Of a DNA stretch of 64,000 nt, positions 49,763 through 59,174 are shown piece by piece. Numbering within the stretch: position 1 is the stretch's first letter; each line of letters starts with the position of its first letter. The position numbers and the translations under genes are program-made. Origin of the DNA: a candidate division WOR-3 bacterium (lineage in GTDB: Bacteria > Hydrothermota > Hydrothermia > UBA1063); contig JBDRYS010000001.1 in NCBI GenBank assembly GCA_039803545.1, positions 127,866-191,865 on the forward strand. The letters run 5' to 3'. Below the pieces are notes generated by a model that made no database searches, was not told the DNA's origin, and saw only the letters and a program-made list of their open reading frames with translations.

Positions 49763-52043
49763 CCTTAATGAGTTCGCTAACGTGGGAAATGTATTTGAGC
49801 TCAAGCTTCTCGGTGATCTCTTTTTTCATTTCCTCTATATCTCTCTTATTTTCTAAAGGCAAATAGACCGTCGTAATACCGTATCTTTTAGCGGCTAATA
49901 GCTTTTCTTCTAAACCACCCACGGCAAGAACTTGTCCCGTGATTGTTATCTCACCGGTCATTGCTATATTACTGGGGACTTTTTTCCCAGTTAAACTGGA
50001 AACCATGGCTGTCAATATTGTAACACCAGCGGAAGGGCCATCCTTGGGTATTGCTCCTTCAGGAACATGCAAATGGAGGTCTAACTTATTGTAAAAGTCT
50101 CTCTCGAGGCCAAATTCTTGATAGTTTGCTCTAATGTAAGTCAAGGCGGCTTTTGCGGATTCTTTCATAACATCACCCAGTTGACCTGTTAATTCGAGCT
50201 TCCCGCTACCTTCCATTTTGGCGACTTCGATTCTCAGAATGTCTCCGCCATACTCTGTCCATGCGAGTCCGTAAGCAACACCTTCTGGAAGGGTTTCGTT
50301 CAATTCCCTCATTCTGTATCTTGGTGGTCCTAAAAACTTCTCTAAATTTTTTGTGGTTACCGTAGTTTTCCTGCCTTTGTCGGCATAATTTTTTGCTGCC
50401 TTTCTTGTTATTTTTGCAATTTGCCTTTCTAACTCTCTAAGGCCCGCTTCTCGTGAATATTCATTTATGATTCGGTATATCGCGGGACGGGTGATTTTTA
50501 AGGCATCTTCAGGGAGTCCTGCGGCCTTCAACTGCTTGGGAATTAAGAACTTTTTTGCTATGTGGTATTTCTCGTTCTCTAAATATCCTCTTATGGGAAT
50601 AACCTCCATTCTATCTAAGAGAGGTTTTGGAATTGTATAGGTCGTGTTTGCTGTGGTTATAAAGAGGACCCTGGAAAGATCGAATTCAACTTCTAAGTAG
50701 TGGTCTTGGAATGACTTATTCACCTCTGGATCCAGAACCTCCATAAGGGCTGCCTGTGGATCTCCACGCCAATCTTGTCCGACTTTATCAATTTCATCTA
50801 AAAGGAATACGGGATTAGAGCTGCCTGCCCTTCTTATTTGCTGAATGATTTTACCGGGCATTGCTCCTACGTAAGTCCTTCTATGCCCTTTTATTTCCGC
50901 TTCATCCCTTAACCCGCCAAGAGAGATTCTAACAAATTTCCTGTTGAGAGCCCTTGCGATCGACTTTGCGAGAGAAGTTTTACCCACTCCTGGAGGTCCT
51001 ACAAAGCAAATGACCTGTCCCCTAATTTCTCCCTTTAACTTCAAAACTGCAAGGTATTCTAAAATCCTTTCTTTCTGTTCTTCGAGACCGTAATGGTCCT
51101 CATCGAGGATTCTTCGCGCATTGGCAATATCCAGATTGTCTTCGGTGTAAATTCCCCAGGGAAGGTTGATGAGCCAGTCAAGATAGTTTCTTATTACCGC
51201 TGCATCAGGCGAGTTAGATGGCATTCTTCTTAATTTTGCTACTTCACTTAAGGCCTTTTTCTTAACTTCTTCGGGCATCAAGGATTGTTGGATTGTCTTT
51301 TCGAGGTTTTCGTATTCGTCCTCTTCCGTTACGCCAAGCTCCTTTTGAATTTCCTTCATTTCTTGCTGGAGGAAGAACTGCTTCTGATACTTTTTGATTT
51401 CCTCCGAAACCCTTGTCTCAATGTTAATTTTGAGATTAATGAATTCAATTTCTCGTATCAGAATTTCAACGAGACGTTTGAGTAGCTCTTCAAGATCGTT
51501 GATTCTAAATAGTTCGATCTGTTCACTAAATTTAAGCCTCAGTGCGGTTAGCACTTTATATGCTATACTCCAGGGGTCCTGGGATTCATCGAAAACGTTA
51601 AAGGCAGTTTCAGGGACAGTTTTCACATATTCGATATATTTTGCGAAATAATCCCTTAAAAGTCGAGTGTATTTTTCAACTTCTGGTGTTTCTGGAATAA
51701 CCGGTTCAATCTCATCATAATAGGCGTAAAAGGTCTCATCCTGGTATATTAAATCATTGATTTTAACTTTTTTAAGACCTTCTACAACAGCTCTTATTGT
51801 TCCATCGGGAGGTGCCAGGTGTTGCAGGAAAAGCCCTATGGTTCCATATTCAAGAATATCCGAAAGCCCTGAGGGTATTTCCAGTTCAGGATTTAGTTGA
51901 GCAACAAAGATAGCCTGTTTGTTAAGTGTGAGTGCTTCTCTTGCTGCCTTGAGAGAAAAAGGCCTGCCAATAATTACCGGTGTAACAACTGTGGGATAAA
52001 CTATAAGCTCTCTCGTTATAACAACAGGTAATCTCTTTTCCAT
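49746..52043 (-). CDS. lon: ATP-dependent protease La
   Basis: A 765-residue LonA. The N-terminal LON domain (1-200) is followed by a coiled region, the AAA+ domain with GPPGVGKTSLAKSIA, VFLLDEIDKVG and sensor motifs, and the C-terminal protease with PKDGPSAGVTI. The catalytic dyad is Ser671-Lys714, with the same 43-residue spacing as the E. coli enzyme. It degrades misfolded and regulatory proteins in the cytoplasm. The gene begins five bases after clpX and overlaps hflX at the 3' end. Confidence 0.96.
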   Translation of the reverse strand: MEKRLPVVITRELIVYPTVVTPVIIGRPFSLKAAREALTLNKQAIFVAQLNPELEIPSGLSDILEYGTIGLFLQHLAPPDGTIRAVVEGLKKVKINDLIYQDETFYAYYDEIEPVIPETPEVEKYTRLLRDYFAKYIEYVKTVPETAFNVFDESQDPWSIAYKVLTALRLKFSEQIELFRINDLEELLKRLVEILIREIEFINLKINIETRVSEEIKKYQKQFFLQQEMKEIQKELGVTEEDEYENLEKTIQQSLMPEEVKKKALSEVAKLRRMPSNSPDAAVIRNYLDWLINLPWGIYTEDNLDIANARRILDEDHYGLEEQKERILEYLAVLKLKGEIRGQVICFVGPPGVGKTSLAKSIARALNRKFVRISLGGLRDEAEIKGHRRTYVGAMPGKIIQQIRRAGSSNPVFLLDEIDKVGQDWRGDPQAALMEVLDPEVNKSFQDHYLEVEFDLSRVLFITTANTTYTIPKPLLDRMEVIPIRGYLENEKYHIAKKFLIPKQLKAAGLPEDALKITRPAIYRIINEYSREAGLRELERQIAKITRKAAKNYADKGRKTTVTTKNLEKFLGPPRYRMRELNETLPEGVAYGLAWTEYGGDILRIEVAKMEGSGKLELTGQLGDVMKESAKAALTYIRANYQEFGLERDFYNKLDLHLHVPEGAIPKDGPSAGVTILTAMVSSLTGKKVPSNIAMTGEITITGQVLAVGGLEEKLLAAKRYGITTVYLPLENKRDIEEMKKEITEKLELKYISHVSELIKDVFNF

Positions 52044-52048
52044 GATTA

Positions 52049-53302
52049 TTAAATACTCTCTTTTCTCTTTTTAAATTCTGAGAAGATGATCACTGGTTCC
52101 TTGCCGGAAGTGATTACTTCCTTATCAACAATTACCTCTTCAATAGGTTTCTTTTGTCTCAAAGTTGGGAGCTTGAACATTGTATCAAGGAGCGCTTTCT
52201 CGATGATGTTTCTTAAACCTCTTGCACCAGTCTTCGTTTGTATTGCTATGTCCGCAATAGCTTCTAAGGCATCCTCCGTGAAGGTCAGTTTGACATTTTC
52301 CATTTCAAAGAATCTCTGGTATTGCTTGATAACGGCATCCCTGGGTTCTGTGAGGATTCTTATAAGTTCTTCTTTCCCAAGGGAATGAAGCGGAACAATC
52401 ACCGGTATTCTTCCAACAAATTCTGGCAGGAAACCATATTTTATGACGTCTTCCGGTTCAACCCGTGAAATTATGTCATTGTAAGTCAGTTTGCTTACAT
52501 CTCTTTGGTTTGATTTGAAGCCCATTTCTGTGGAACCGAGTCTCGCTCTTATAATATCTTCAATTCCGACAAAGGCACCGCCAAGGATGAAAAGAATGTT
52601 TGTCGTATCAATCTGGTATGTGGGCTGTTCGGACATCTTTTTATTGGATTTCATGGGAACGTTGACTACGTGTCCCTCTAAGAGTTTTAGTAACTCTTCC
52701 TGAACGCCTTCACCTGATATGTCTCTTCCGTGGGTGGGCTTGTAGGCAATTTTATCGATTTCGTCTAAATAAACAATGCCATAGGAAGCCTTCTCGGGAT
52801 CACCACCTGCATTCTGGATGAGTCTGAAGAGAATCATCTCCACATCTTCTCCAACGTATCCTGATTCCGTTAAGGAAGTTACATCAAAGATGGCAAAAGG
52901 CACATCCAGCAATTTGGCAAGGGTTTTTGCAAGAAGTGTTTTACCTGACCCGGTAGGGCCTATGAGGAGCACGTTTGTTTTTTGTAACTCAATGTCTTTC
53001 TTAGGATTTAAAATCCTTTTATAATGGTTGTAAACTGCTACCGAAAGTACTTTCTTAGCTAAATCCTGTCCGATGACGTAGTCATCGAGGTAGGCTTTAA
53101 TCTCCTCTGGCGTTGGTAATGTAAAAGTTTTAAATTCTCTTTTTGTCTTTTCTTCGTCCCTGATAATGTCATAAGCAATTTTTATGCAATCCTCACAGAT
53201 ATAAGCGTCGATACCTGCAATCATCCTTAGATTATCTGACTTTGGTCTTCCGCAGAAGGAGCAGTGAATGTGTTTGTCTTTTGTTGTCTTTTTTCGAGGC
53301 AT
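52049..53302 (-). CDS. clpX: ATP-dependent Clp protease ATP-binding subunit ClpX
   Basis: A 417-residue ClpX starting at ATG 53302 (MPRKKTTKD), one base after the clpP stop. The zinc-binding domain has CSFCGRP and CEDC. The AAA+ domain has [17 protein letters not shown] (Walker A), [11 protein letters not shown] (Walker B) and sensor/arginine motifs such as [16 protein letters not shown]. It unfolds substrates for ClpP. An upstream in-frame extension to 53341 lies wholly within clpP and is not expected to be used. Confidence 0.96.
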   Translation of the reverse strand: MPRKKTTKDKHIHCSFCGRPKSDNLRMIAGIDAYICEDCIKIAYDIIRDEEKTKREFKTFTLPTPEEIKAYLDDYVIGQDLAKKVLSVAVYNHYKRILNPKKDIELQKTNVLLIGPTGSGKTLLAKTLAKLLDVPFAIFDVTSLTESGYVGEDVEMILFRLIQNAGGDPEKASYGIVYLDEIDKIAYKPTHGRDISGEGVQEELLKLLEGHVVNVPMKSNKKMSEQPTYQIDTTNILFILGGAFVGIEDIIRARLGSTEMGFKSNQRDVSKLTYNDIISRVEPEDVIKYGFLPEFVGRIPVIVPLHSLGKEELIRILTEPRDAVIKQYQRFFEMENVKLTFTEDALEAIADIAIQTKTGARGLRNIIEKALLDTMFKLPTLRQKKPIEEVIVDKEVITSGKEPVIIFSEFKKRKESI

Positions 53303-53303
53303 T

Positions 53304-53927
53304 TTACTTCTTTTCCTCCTTACGGCTAAAAATGACTTCATCTATAATGCCGTATTCTTTTGCCTCCTGAGCCGACATAAAGAACTCCCTATCGGTGTCT
53401 TTTTCAATTTTTTCAATGGGTTGTCCTGTATGTTTTGCCAGGATGTTGTTTAAAATATCCCTCATTCTCATTATTTCTTCAGCATGAATTTTTATGTCAA
53501 TTGCCTGACCCTCAACGCCGCCCCAGGGTTGATGGATCATAATTCTTGAGTGGGGAAGGGCGTATCTCTTCCCTTTCTTGCCCGCAGCGAGGAGGACGGC
53601 ACCCATCGATGCAGCCATTCCAACGCAAATAGTGGCTACGTCTGGTTTTATATATTGCATTGTGTCATAGATCGCAAGCCCTGCAGTAACTTCGCCTCCT
53701 GGGGAATTTATATACAAGTTTATATCTCTTTCGGGATTCTCTGCTTCAAGAAAGAGCATTTGTGCAACAACGAGGTTTGCAACGTGGCCATTTATAGGTG
53801 AACCGAGGAAAATTATTCGGTCCTTTAAAAGTCTCGAATAAATGTCATAAACTCTCTCACCTCTCCCTGTAACCTCAATAACGTAGGGAACATACTGATC
53901 AATTATTTTCTTGATGTCTATGCTCAT
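53304..53927 (-). CDS. clpP: ATP-dependent Clp protease proteolytic subunit
   Basis: A 207-residue ClpP. Ser107 in [11 protein letters not shown] and His132 in MIHQPWGG are the catalytic residues, and Asp177 in [10 protein letters not shown] is the likely third. [16 protein letters not shown] is the substrate strand. It assembles into the double-heptamer protease of ClpXP. Its start overlaps the end of tig by four bases and it ends one base before clpX, so all three are one transcript. Confidence 0.97.
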   Translation of the reverse strand: MSIDIKKIIDQYVPYVIEVTGRGERVYDIYSRLLKDRIIFLGSPINGHVANLVVAQMLFLEAENPERDINLYINSPGGEVTAGLAIYDTMQYIKPDVATICVGMAASMGAVLLAAGKKGKRYALPHSRIMIHQPWGGVEGQAIDIKIHAEEIMRMRDILNNILAKHTGQPIEKIEKDTDREFFMSAQEAKEYGIIDEVIFSRKEEKK

Positions 53928-55141
53928 TCTATAATTACCTCCACTTTAACTGCATTTTTCAAATTTTCCAATGCTTTGTTTCTTAAAATTTCATCGATTA
54001 CGTCTTCCATTAGCCCCCGCTTTTCCAATTCTTTCCTGTACGCTTGAGGATCCATGCGGTAAATCTTTGCTTTTTCTTCAATAGCTTTTGCAATCTCTTC
54101 TTCTGTTGCTTCGAGGCCTTCCTGTTCGATGTAGTTCTTTAAAATTATCTCCTTCTTGACGAGGTCTTCTGCAATTCGTCTAAAGGAGTTCCTTACCTCT
54201 TCATTTTTAGGATCGTATCTAAAACTTTGTGCGATTCTGGTAATCTTTTCTTCTACCAGCGAGCGGGGGAGCTCAAACTGAACCCGATTATAGATCTCTT
54301 CTATTATCTGCCATTCCAGCTCATCTTCCGATGCTTTTTCGTTTTGCTTGATAAGGTAGTTTCTGATTTCCTCTTTCATTTTTTCAAGGTTTTCGTATCC
54401 TAAATTTTTGGCAAATTCGTCGTTCAATTCAGGCAATTGAAGTTCTGCCACTTCTTTTATTACATAAACGAGTTTTACCGGCCTATTTTTTTCTTCGTCA
54501 ACAAAATCGATTTCCACGGTGTCGCCCTTCTTTTTGTTCAGGAATCTTTCGAGAATTTCAGGGTTTATGGTTTCTTTAGAAATTTGCAGCGTCAGATTGG
54601 GTCTTGTCTTTGTGGCCTTTCCGTTCTCGAGCTCTTTGTAGTCTACAATAAGGTAGTCACCTTCTTTACTTTCTCTATCAACGGGAACCAGCTTACCGAG
54701 TTTTCTCTGATATTTTTCGATTTCATCTTCCACGTCTATTTCGGAAACTCTTTTTATTTTTTTCTGAACCTTTATTGAGCCAAGATTTGGAAAGAGGAAA
54801 GTAGGTACTGCCTCGTATTCAACGGTCACCGTAATACCGTTTTCCTCGTCTTTGCGGTCTTTAATGTAGATTTCAGAAACGACTTCTTCTTTCCTTGCCT
54901 TGATTTCGTTGTAGATTTTGCTTTTTATAGCCTCGTCTTGAGCATCCAGGAGGATTTCCTTTTCATAAACTCTTTTTACCAGCTCTAAAGGGGCTTTTCC
55001 TGGGCGGAATCCTTGAATTTTTGCTTTTTTCTGATAAATCTGGGAGATTTTGTCGAGATTGGCCCTAATTTCTTCTTCGGTAACTGTAATAGTTAATTCC
55101 CTTAAGGCTTTGGGGTTCACATTTCCAATTAATTTTGCCAT
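53924..55141 (-). CDS. tig: trigger factor
   Basis: A 405-residue ribosome-bound chaperone. The ribosome-binding domain holds the signature [12 protein letters not shown] near residue 45. A shortened FKBP-like region follows (about 150-235, [14 protein letters not shown]), and the C-terminal arms form the long helical part. It shields nascent chains at the exit tunnel. The protein is a little shorter than the E. coli one (432), mostly in the middle and at the end. ATG 55141 has TTGGAGGT upstream. It is the first gene of the proteostasis operon, driven by the promoter at 55176-55204. Confidence 0.93.
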   Translation of the reverse strand: MAKLIGNVNPKALRELTITVTEEEIRANLDKISQIYQKKAKIQGFRPGKAPLELVKRVYEKEILLDAQDEAIKSKIYNEIKARKEEVVSEIYIKDRKDEENGITVTVEYEAVPTFLFPNLGSIKVQKKIKRVSEIDVEDEIEKYQRKLGKLVPVDRESKEGDYLIVDYKELENGKATKTRPNLTLQISKETINPEILERFLNKKKGDTVEIDFVDEEKNRPVKLVYVIKEVAELQLPELNDEFAKNLGYENLEKMKEEIRNYLIKQNEKASEDELEWQIIEEIYNRVQFELPRSLVEEKITRIAQSFRYDPKNEEVRNSFRRIAEDLVKKEIILKNYIEQEGLEATEEEIAKAIEEKAKIYRMDPQAYRKELEKRGLMEDVIDEILRNKALENLKNAVKVEVIIE

Positions 55142-55175
55142 TCATACCTCCAATTCGTGTTCTTTGTTTGTGTTT

Positions 55176-55204
55176 ATTATAATTCGAAAACTTCGGAAAG
55201 TAAA
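55176..55204 (-). promoter_or_regulatory. promoter of the tig-clpP-clpX-lon-hflX operon
   Basis: On the minus strand, TTTACT (55204-55199), a 17-base spacer and TATAAT (55181-55176) give a start point near 55169 and a 5' leader of about 28 bases with a GGAGG site. No CIRCE or HrcA operator is visible. Confidence 0.6.
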
Positions 55205-55219
55205 GGAATATCTTGATTT

Positions 55220-56593
55220 TTAATGAAGCATTACCGTCGCTATAGCTAAGTAAACAGCAGTACCAAGGATATCGGCTAAGGTTGTAATTAGGGGAGTGCT
55301 CGCCGATGCCGGGTCTTGTTTCAGTTTTAAGAATATAAAGGGCAGTGCAAGGCCTATTAGGGAGCCAAGTACTACATTTAAAAACATTGCTATGATTACA
55401 ACTTTTGCAATTTCTGCCCCGCCTCTAATGAATCCCATAAAGGAGATTCCTATGGCCATAGTGAGGCCTAAGAGTCCCGAAATTAAGAATTCTCTACCCA
55501 AAAGAAAGAGCCAGTCTTTTGGTTTTACCGTTCCTAAGGCGAGGGCTCTTATTAATAATGTTGCTGCCTGAGAACCTGCGTTCCCTGCTGTGTCGAGAAG
55601 AACGGGTAGGAAGGAAGCTAATATGGCATATCTTGCTATAAATTCTTGAAAGGTTGCAAGAATTCCACCGGTTACAAAATCCATAAGCAAAAGTGCAACG
55701 AGCCATTTAACCCTGCTTCGGTATATTTCAGAGATTGGTACTTCTTTTAGATGAGTGAGAAATTCTGCGCCTACTACCTCGGGGCTAACACCTGATATTT
55801 TTGCGAGGTCTTCCGTTTGCTCCTCGTCAAGGACGTCAATCATATCGTCGATCGTTACAATTCCGAGGAGTATATTTTCCTTATCAACTACTGGCAAGAC
55901 ATTAAGGTTATATTTTTTCATTATTTTGACGGCCTCTTCCTGGTCGGTGTAGGCTTCCACGTAAACCACTTGCCCGTCCATTATTCCTTCAATTTTTTCC
56001 GTTGGCTCGGCAAGTATTATATCTCTAAGAGCAATCTCATCTATTAAATGCCCCTTCTGGTCCACAACATAGATAACATCTATGGTTTCCGCTTCTCTTC
56101 CATATTTTCGTATGTGTTCTATCGCTTCTTGACATGTCCAGTGGGATCTCACAGCAACGTAGTATGGCGTCATCAATCTTCCGACGGTGTTCTCTGGATA
56201 GCCAAGGAGCTTCAGTGTAACTTTTCTTTCTTCTGGTGAAAGGAGTTGCAGAAGTTTCTGAACTATCTGCCCTGGTAATTCTTCGAAAAGTCCAGCTCTA
56301 TCGTCCGGTTCGAGTTCTTCTATAATTGATCTTACTTCTTCATCAGCGAGCTTATGGATTAATTTTTCTTGAATTTCATAATCCAATTCACTGAAAACTT
56401 CCACCTGTACATCCTTAGGGAGCAACCTAAAGACAATGATTTTGTACTCATCCCGTAAGGATTGGATAAGATATGCAAGGTCTTGGGGAGGCCATTCAGA
56501 GAGTGCAATTTTTAATTCATGCCAGTTTTTTTGCTCGATAAATTCCTCTACATCCGGCAGAATAAATTCTATGAATTCGTTCCTTTCGAGCAT
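55220..56593 (-). CDS. mgtE: magnesium transporter MgtE
   Basis: A 457-residue MgtE channel. The N-terminal helical magnesium-sensing domain (about 15-130, with repeated EELPGQIVQKLL-type helices) is followed by two CBS domains (about 135-255) and five membrane helices. The pore signature is LLDTAGNAGSQAATLLIRAL near residue 335. It admits magnesium and is gated by intracellular magnesium through the N and CBS domains. It lies downstream of a divergent promoter pair shared with the hydrogenase operon. Its ATG directly follows GGAGG, so AAGGGA further upstream is the more likely ribosome site. Confidence 0.93.
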   Translation of the reverse strand: MLERNEFIEFILPDVEEFIEQKNWHELKIALSEWPPQDLAYLIQSLRDEYKIIVFRLLPKDVQVEVFSELDYEIQEKLIHKLADEEVRSIIEELEPDDRAGLFEELPGQIVQKLLQLLSPEERKVTLKLLGYPENTVGRLMTPYYVAVRSHWTCQEAIEHIRKYGREAETIDVIYVVDQKGHLIDEIALRDIILAEPTEKIEGIMDGQVVYVEAYTDQEEAVKIMKKYNLNVLPVVDKENILLGIVTIDDMIDVLDEEQTEDLAKISGVSPEVVGAEFLTHLKEVPISEIYRSRVKWLVALLLMDFVTGGILATFQEFIARYAILASFLPVLLDTAGNAGSQAATLLIRALALGTVKPKDWLFLLGREFLISGLLGLTMAIGISFMGFIRGGAEIAKVVIIAMFLNVVLGSLIGLALPFIFLKLKQDPASASTPLITTLADILGTAVYLAIATVMLH

Positions 56594-56619
56594 CCTCCAT
56601 CGTCCCTTAGCGTACGCAA

Positions 56620-56648
56620 ATTATACTTTATTAAGGTCAAAAATTCAA
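56620..56648 (-). promoter_or_regulatory. promoter for mgtE
   Basis: On the minus strand, TTGAAT (56648-56643), a 17-base spacer and TATAAT (56625-56620) predict a start near 56613 and a leader of about 20 bases. It diverges from the hydrogenase-operon promoter 22 bases away. Confidence 0.6.
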
Positions 56649-56669
56649 ATCCTACTAATTTTATATGGC

Positions 56670-56698
56670 TTGAACGCATTTTCACAAAGTTTTATAAT
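56670..56698 (+). promoter_or_regulatory. promoter of the hydrogenase operon
   Basis: TTGAAC (56670-56675), a 17-base spacer and TATAAT (56693-56698) predict a start near 56705, only about six bases before ATG 56711. The first cistron therefore has an extremely short leader without a Shine-Dalgarno site. No inverted-repeat operator stands out between the two divergent promoters. Confidence 0.6.
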
Positions 56699-56710
56699 TT
56701 ATACGATTCT

Positions 56711-57106
56711 ATGAAGATACGTGAAATTATCGAAAAGATAGATGGTAAGATCGTTTCAGGGGAAGATAAACTGGACGTTGAGGTTGAAAGGGGTTTCGCC
56801 GCAGATCTCCTTTCAGACGTCCTTGCATTGACCGAAGAGAAAGCTTGTCTCATAACAGGAATAACAGGACCACAGGTCATAAGAGTTGCTGAGGTTTTAG
56901 ATATACCACTCATCATAATTGCGAGGGGAAAACAACCCTCAAAAGCTCTTGTAGAGGCCGCGAAACTTTCTGGTATACCTGTTGTTTTAACAAATAAAAC
57001 GGTTTTTGAGACGTGCGGGATTCTCTACACTAATGGAGTTAAGCCTTGCAAGATTAAAATAATTCAGAGCGACGAAGAAACAAACACCTGTTTAAATGCT
57101 GATTAA
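56711..57106 (+). CDS. DRTGG-domain protein 1, hydrogenase operon
   Basis: A 131-residue protein starting at ATG 56711 (MKIREIIEKIDGK), five or six bases after the predicted transcript start. An in-frame extension to 56519 runs antisense into mgtE and is rejected. The fold is that of DRTGG domains: RGFAADLLSDVLAL, TGITGPQVIRVAEVLDIPLI and IPVVLTNKTVFETCGILY. DRTGG proteins are recurrent companions of [FeFe]-hydrogenase operons in Firmicutes and Thermotogae, with unproven regulatory roles. It is the first gene of the operon; the next starts one base after its stop. Confidence 0.82.
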   Translation: MKIREIIEKIDGKIVSGEDKLDVEVERGFAADLLSDVLALTEEKACLITGITGPQVIRVAEVLDIPLIIIARGKQPSKALVEAAKLSGIPVVLTNKTVFETCGILYTNGVKPCKIKIIQSDEETNTCLNAD

Positions 57107-57553
57107 ATGGATAGCGAAAAAATTAGGCTGGTTTATAGAATTAAGCCTATGGATCTTGCAAATGCAGGCGTTGCATCTTCTCATGTGAAGGTCGAACTTC
57201 AAAGATATGGTATTGAAGAGGATGTTGTAAAACGGGTAGGTATAATTTGTTTTGAAGCAGAAATGAATATGATCCTCTATTCCGTTGGTGGGAAGCTTAA
57301 GGTTGAGGCCAATAGCGATGCTGTTGAAATCTTCGCGGAGGATAATGGACCTGGGATTGAGGACCTCGAAAAGGCGATGCAACCGGGATATTCCACTGCA
57401 CCGCCATGGGCGCAGGATTACGGCTTTGGAGCGGGTATGGGGTTTCCAAATATGAAGCAAAATTCTGATGTCTTTGAGGTGGAATCAACCCCGGGGGTGG
57501 GGACAAAAATCCACGCAATAGTTTACAGGAGAAAAAGGGATGAAACTAAGTGA
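57107..57553 (+). CDS. GHKL ATPase (anti-sigma/RsbW-like), hydrogenase operon
   Basis: A 148-residue histidine-kinase-like ATPase domain standing alone. EAEMNMILYSVGG is the N box, IFAEDNGPGIED is the G1 box, and GFGAGMGFPNMKQNSD is the G2/lid region. It has no phosphoacceptor or sensor domain. Proteins of this kind act as anti-sigma factors or serine kinases (RsbW/SpoIIAB). Here it lies between two DRTGG genes, an arrangement seen in hydrogenase operons. It overlaps the next gene by 14 bases. A regulatory role in hydrogenase expression or activity is inference. Confidence 0.82.
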   Translation: MDSEKIRLVYRIKPMDLANAGVASSHVKVELQRYGIEEDVVKRVGIICFEAEMNMILYSVGGKLKVEANSDAVEIFAEDNGPGIEDLEKAMQPGYSTAPPWAQDYGFGAGMGFPNMKQNSDVFEVESTPGVGTKIHAIVYRRKRDETK

Positions 57554-57893
57554 AGTTGTTAAGGCGTTGGAGTTGAAGGTATTTAACCCTGAAGTTGAGG
57601 GTTGGGAAATGATTGAGGTGACCTGGGGATATACTTCTGATCTTCTTTCTGACGTAATCGCCGGCCTTTCTAAGGATGAGCTCTGGATTACAATTCAAAG
57701 GCATCTCAATGTAATTGCTGTAGCAAGGTTGAAAGATGCCGCCGGAATTGTTATCACAAAGGGATTAGTCCCTGATGATGCAACTATAAAGAAGGCGACG
57801 GAAGAGGGAGTAGTTCTGCTCGGCACAGAACTCAATAGTTTCGATTTTTGTGGAAAACTTTACAATCTGCTTAGATACGGTGAAATTAAGTAG
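57540..57893 (+). CDS. DRTGG-domain protein 2, hydrogenase operon
   Basis: A 117-residue second DRTGG-type protein. WGYTSDLLSDVIAGLSKDELWIT and IVITKGLVPDDATIKKATEE parallel the first copy, with VVLLGTELNSFDFCGKLY as the final helix region. It is shorter and more diverged than its neighbour at 56711. The ATG overlaps the GHKL ATPase gene by 14 bases. Pairing of two different DRTGG proteins around one ATPase suggests that they form a complex; that is inference from gene order. Confidence 0.78.
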   Translation: MKLSEVVKALELKVFNPEVEGWEMIEVTWGYTSDLLSDVIAGLSKDELWITIQRHLNVIAVARLKDAAGIVITKGLVPDDATIKKATEEGVVLLGTELNSFDFCGKLYNLLRYGEIK

Positions 57894-58650
57894 ATTTATG
57901 GCTGATTTTCACATTCATTCTACCCTCTCGCCTTGCGGGAGCTTAGAGATGTCACCGAAAAAAATCGTTGAAACTGCAATTCAAAAAGGGATAAATTTTA
58001 TCGCTGTTACAGACCACAATGCCTACGAGAATTCAATACAGATTTCAAAGTTTGTTGAAAGGAGCTTAATCCATGCCCTCTATGGCATGGAGATACAAAC
58101 CTCGGAAGAGGTACATTTGCTCGCTCTTTTTGATTCTGTAGAAAAAATTAGAGAATTCGGGGATATTATTTACGAACATTTACCTAACGTACCCAACAAC
58201 CCGGATTACTTTGGTGATCAGGTTGTCGTTGACGAAAACGAAGAGATAATCAAATTTGAAGAGAAACTCCTTATAAACTCGATCGATTTGAATTTGGACG
58301 AGGTTTTAAACCTTGTTGAGTTTTACGAAGGCATTTCTATTCTTTCCCATGTCAATGCTGCCCATTTTAGCATTATATCCCAGTTGGGATTTATTCCAGA
58401 GGACCTAAAGGTTGAGGCCGTTGAGGTTTTGTATAATACTGAGGCTTCCAAAATAAAGGATGAGGAAATCCCTGGGGTTTCTTTGTACCCAGTGGTGACC
58501 TTTTCCGATGCCCACTATTTGGAGGAAATAGGGAGAGGTTATGTAGTTTTTAATATAGAAGAGCCTACCGTAGGAGAAATAAAAAAGGCGTTAAAAGGGT
58601 TAGAAGGGAGAAGTTACGAAGTTTATGGCGAAAAAGGGAGGATTTTATGA
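57880..58650 (+). CDS. PHP-domain phosphoesterase, hydrogenase operon
   Basis: A 256-residue PHP protein. ADFHIHSTLSPCG and VTDHNAYEN carry the first metal-binding His/Asp set, SHVNAAHF the middle His, and FSDAHYLEEIGRG the late Asp-His. The family includes histidinol phosphatase, phosphoesterases and nucleases. GTG 57880 (MKLSRFMADF) is chosen because relatives have a few residues before the first motif; ATG 57898 is an alternative. It overlaps DRTGG 2 and, by four bases, the NuoE-type gene. Its substrate in hydrogenase operons is unknown. Confidence 0.8.
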   Translation: MKLSRFMADFHIHSTLSPCGSLEMSPKKIVETAIQKGINFIAVTDHNAYENSIQISKFVERSLIHALYGMEIQTSEEVHLLALFDSVEKIREFGDIIYEHLPNVPNNPDYFGDQVVVDENEEIIKFEEKLLINSIDLNLDEVLNLVEFYEGISILSHVNAAHFSIISQLGFIPEDLKVEAVEVLYNTEASKIKDEEIPGVSLYPVVTFSDAHYLEEIGRGYVVFNIEEPTVGEIKKALKGLEGRSYEVYGEKGRIL

Positions 58651-59174
58651 AGCTTCACATACCTGAGGATAATCCGCAATATCAGATGTTAAAAAGGGAT
58701 ATCGCGAGGTATAAAAGAAAACCTGGCCCACTAATTCAGGTTTTGCACAGGGCTCAGGAAATCTTTGGTTATCTTCCACCGGAGGTTCAATATTTTGTTG
58801 CAAAGGAGCTTAATGTTCCCCTTTCTCAAGTTTACGGTGTTGTTACATTTTATAACTTCTTCCGCACCGAGCCAGTCGCTAAGCATGTGATTAACGTATG
58901 TATGGGGACGGCCTGCCATGTAAAGGGTGCCGAATCGATCCTTAAGGCAATATCCGAGGAACTCGGTATAAAAGTAGGTGAAACCACAAAAGATAAATTT
59001 TTCACCCTCTCCACTGCCAGATGTTTTGGTGCTTGCGGTCTTGCACCGGTTATAATGATTAATGAGGATGTTTTTGGTAAACTTACTCCCGAAAAGGTAA
59101 AGGAGGTTTTGAGGGAGTACAGAAAGCAAAAAGAGACTGAAGAAAAAGAGGGGCAAAGGGAAGTTGCTGGCTGA
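58647..59174 (+). CDS. hydC: NuoE/HydC-type [2Fe-2S] subunit 1
   Basis: A 175-residue 24-kDa-type subunit of NAD(P)-linked hydrogenases. After a helical N-terminal part (GPLIQVLHRAQEIFGYLP), a thioredoxin-like domain holds a [2Fe-2S] cluster through Cys85, Cys90, Cys126 and Cys130. The motif FGKLTPEKVKEVLREY follows. A charged tail (residues 150-175) extends beyond the usual end. It pairs with the NuoF-type subunit at 60078. It is separated from it by two small genes that overlap it and each other. Confidence 0.88.
   Translation: MKLHIPEDNPQYQMLKRDIARYKRKPGPLIQVLHRAQEIFGYLPPEVQYFVAKELNVPLSQVYGVVTFYNFFRTEPVAKHVINVCMGTACHVKGAESILKAISEELGIKVGETTKDKFFTLSTARCFGACGLAPVIMINEDVFGKLTPEKVKEVLREYRKQKETEEKEGQREVAG

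Noticed and set aside
56519-56710. 64-codon extension of the first DRTGG protein
   Set aside because: It lies antisense to mgtE and across the predicted promoter; the family N-terminus is at ATG 56711.
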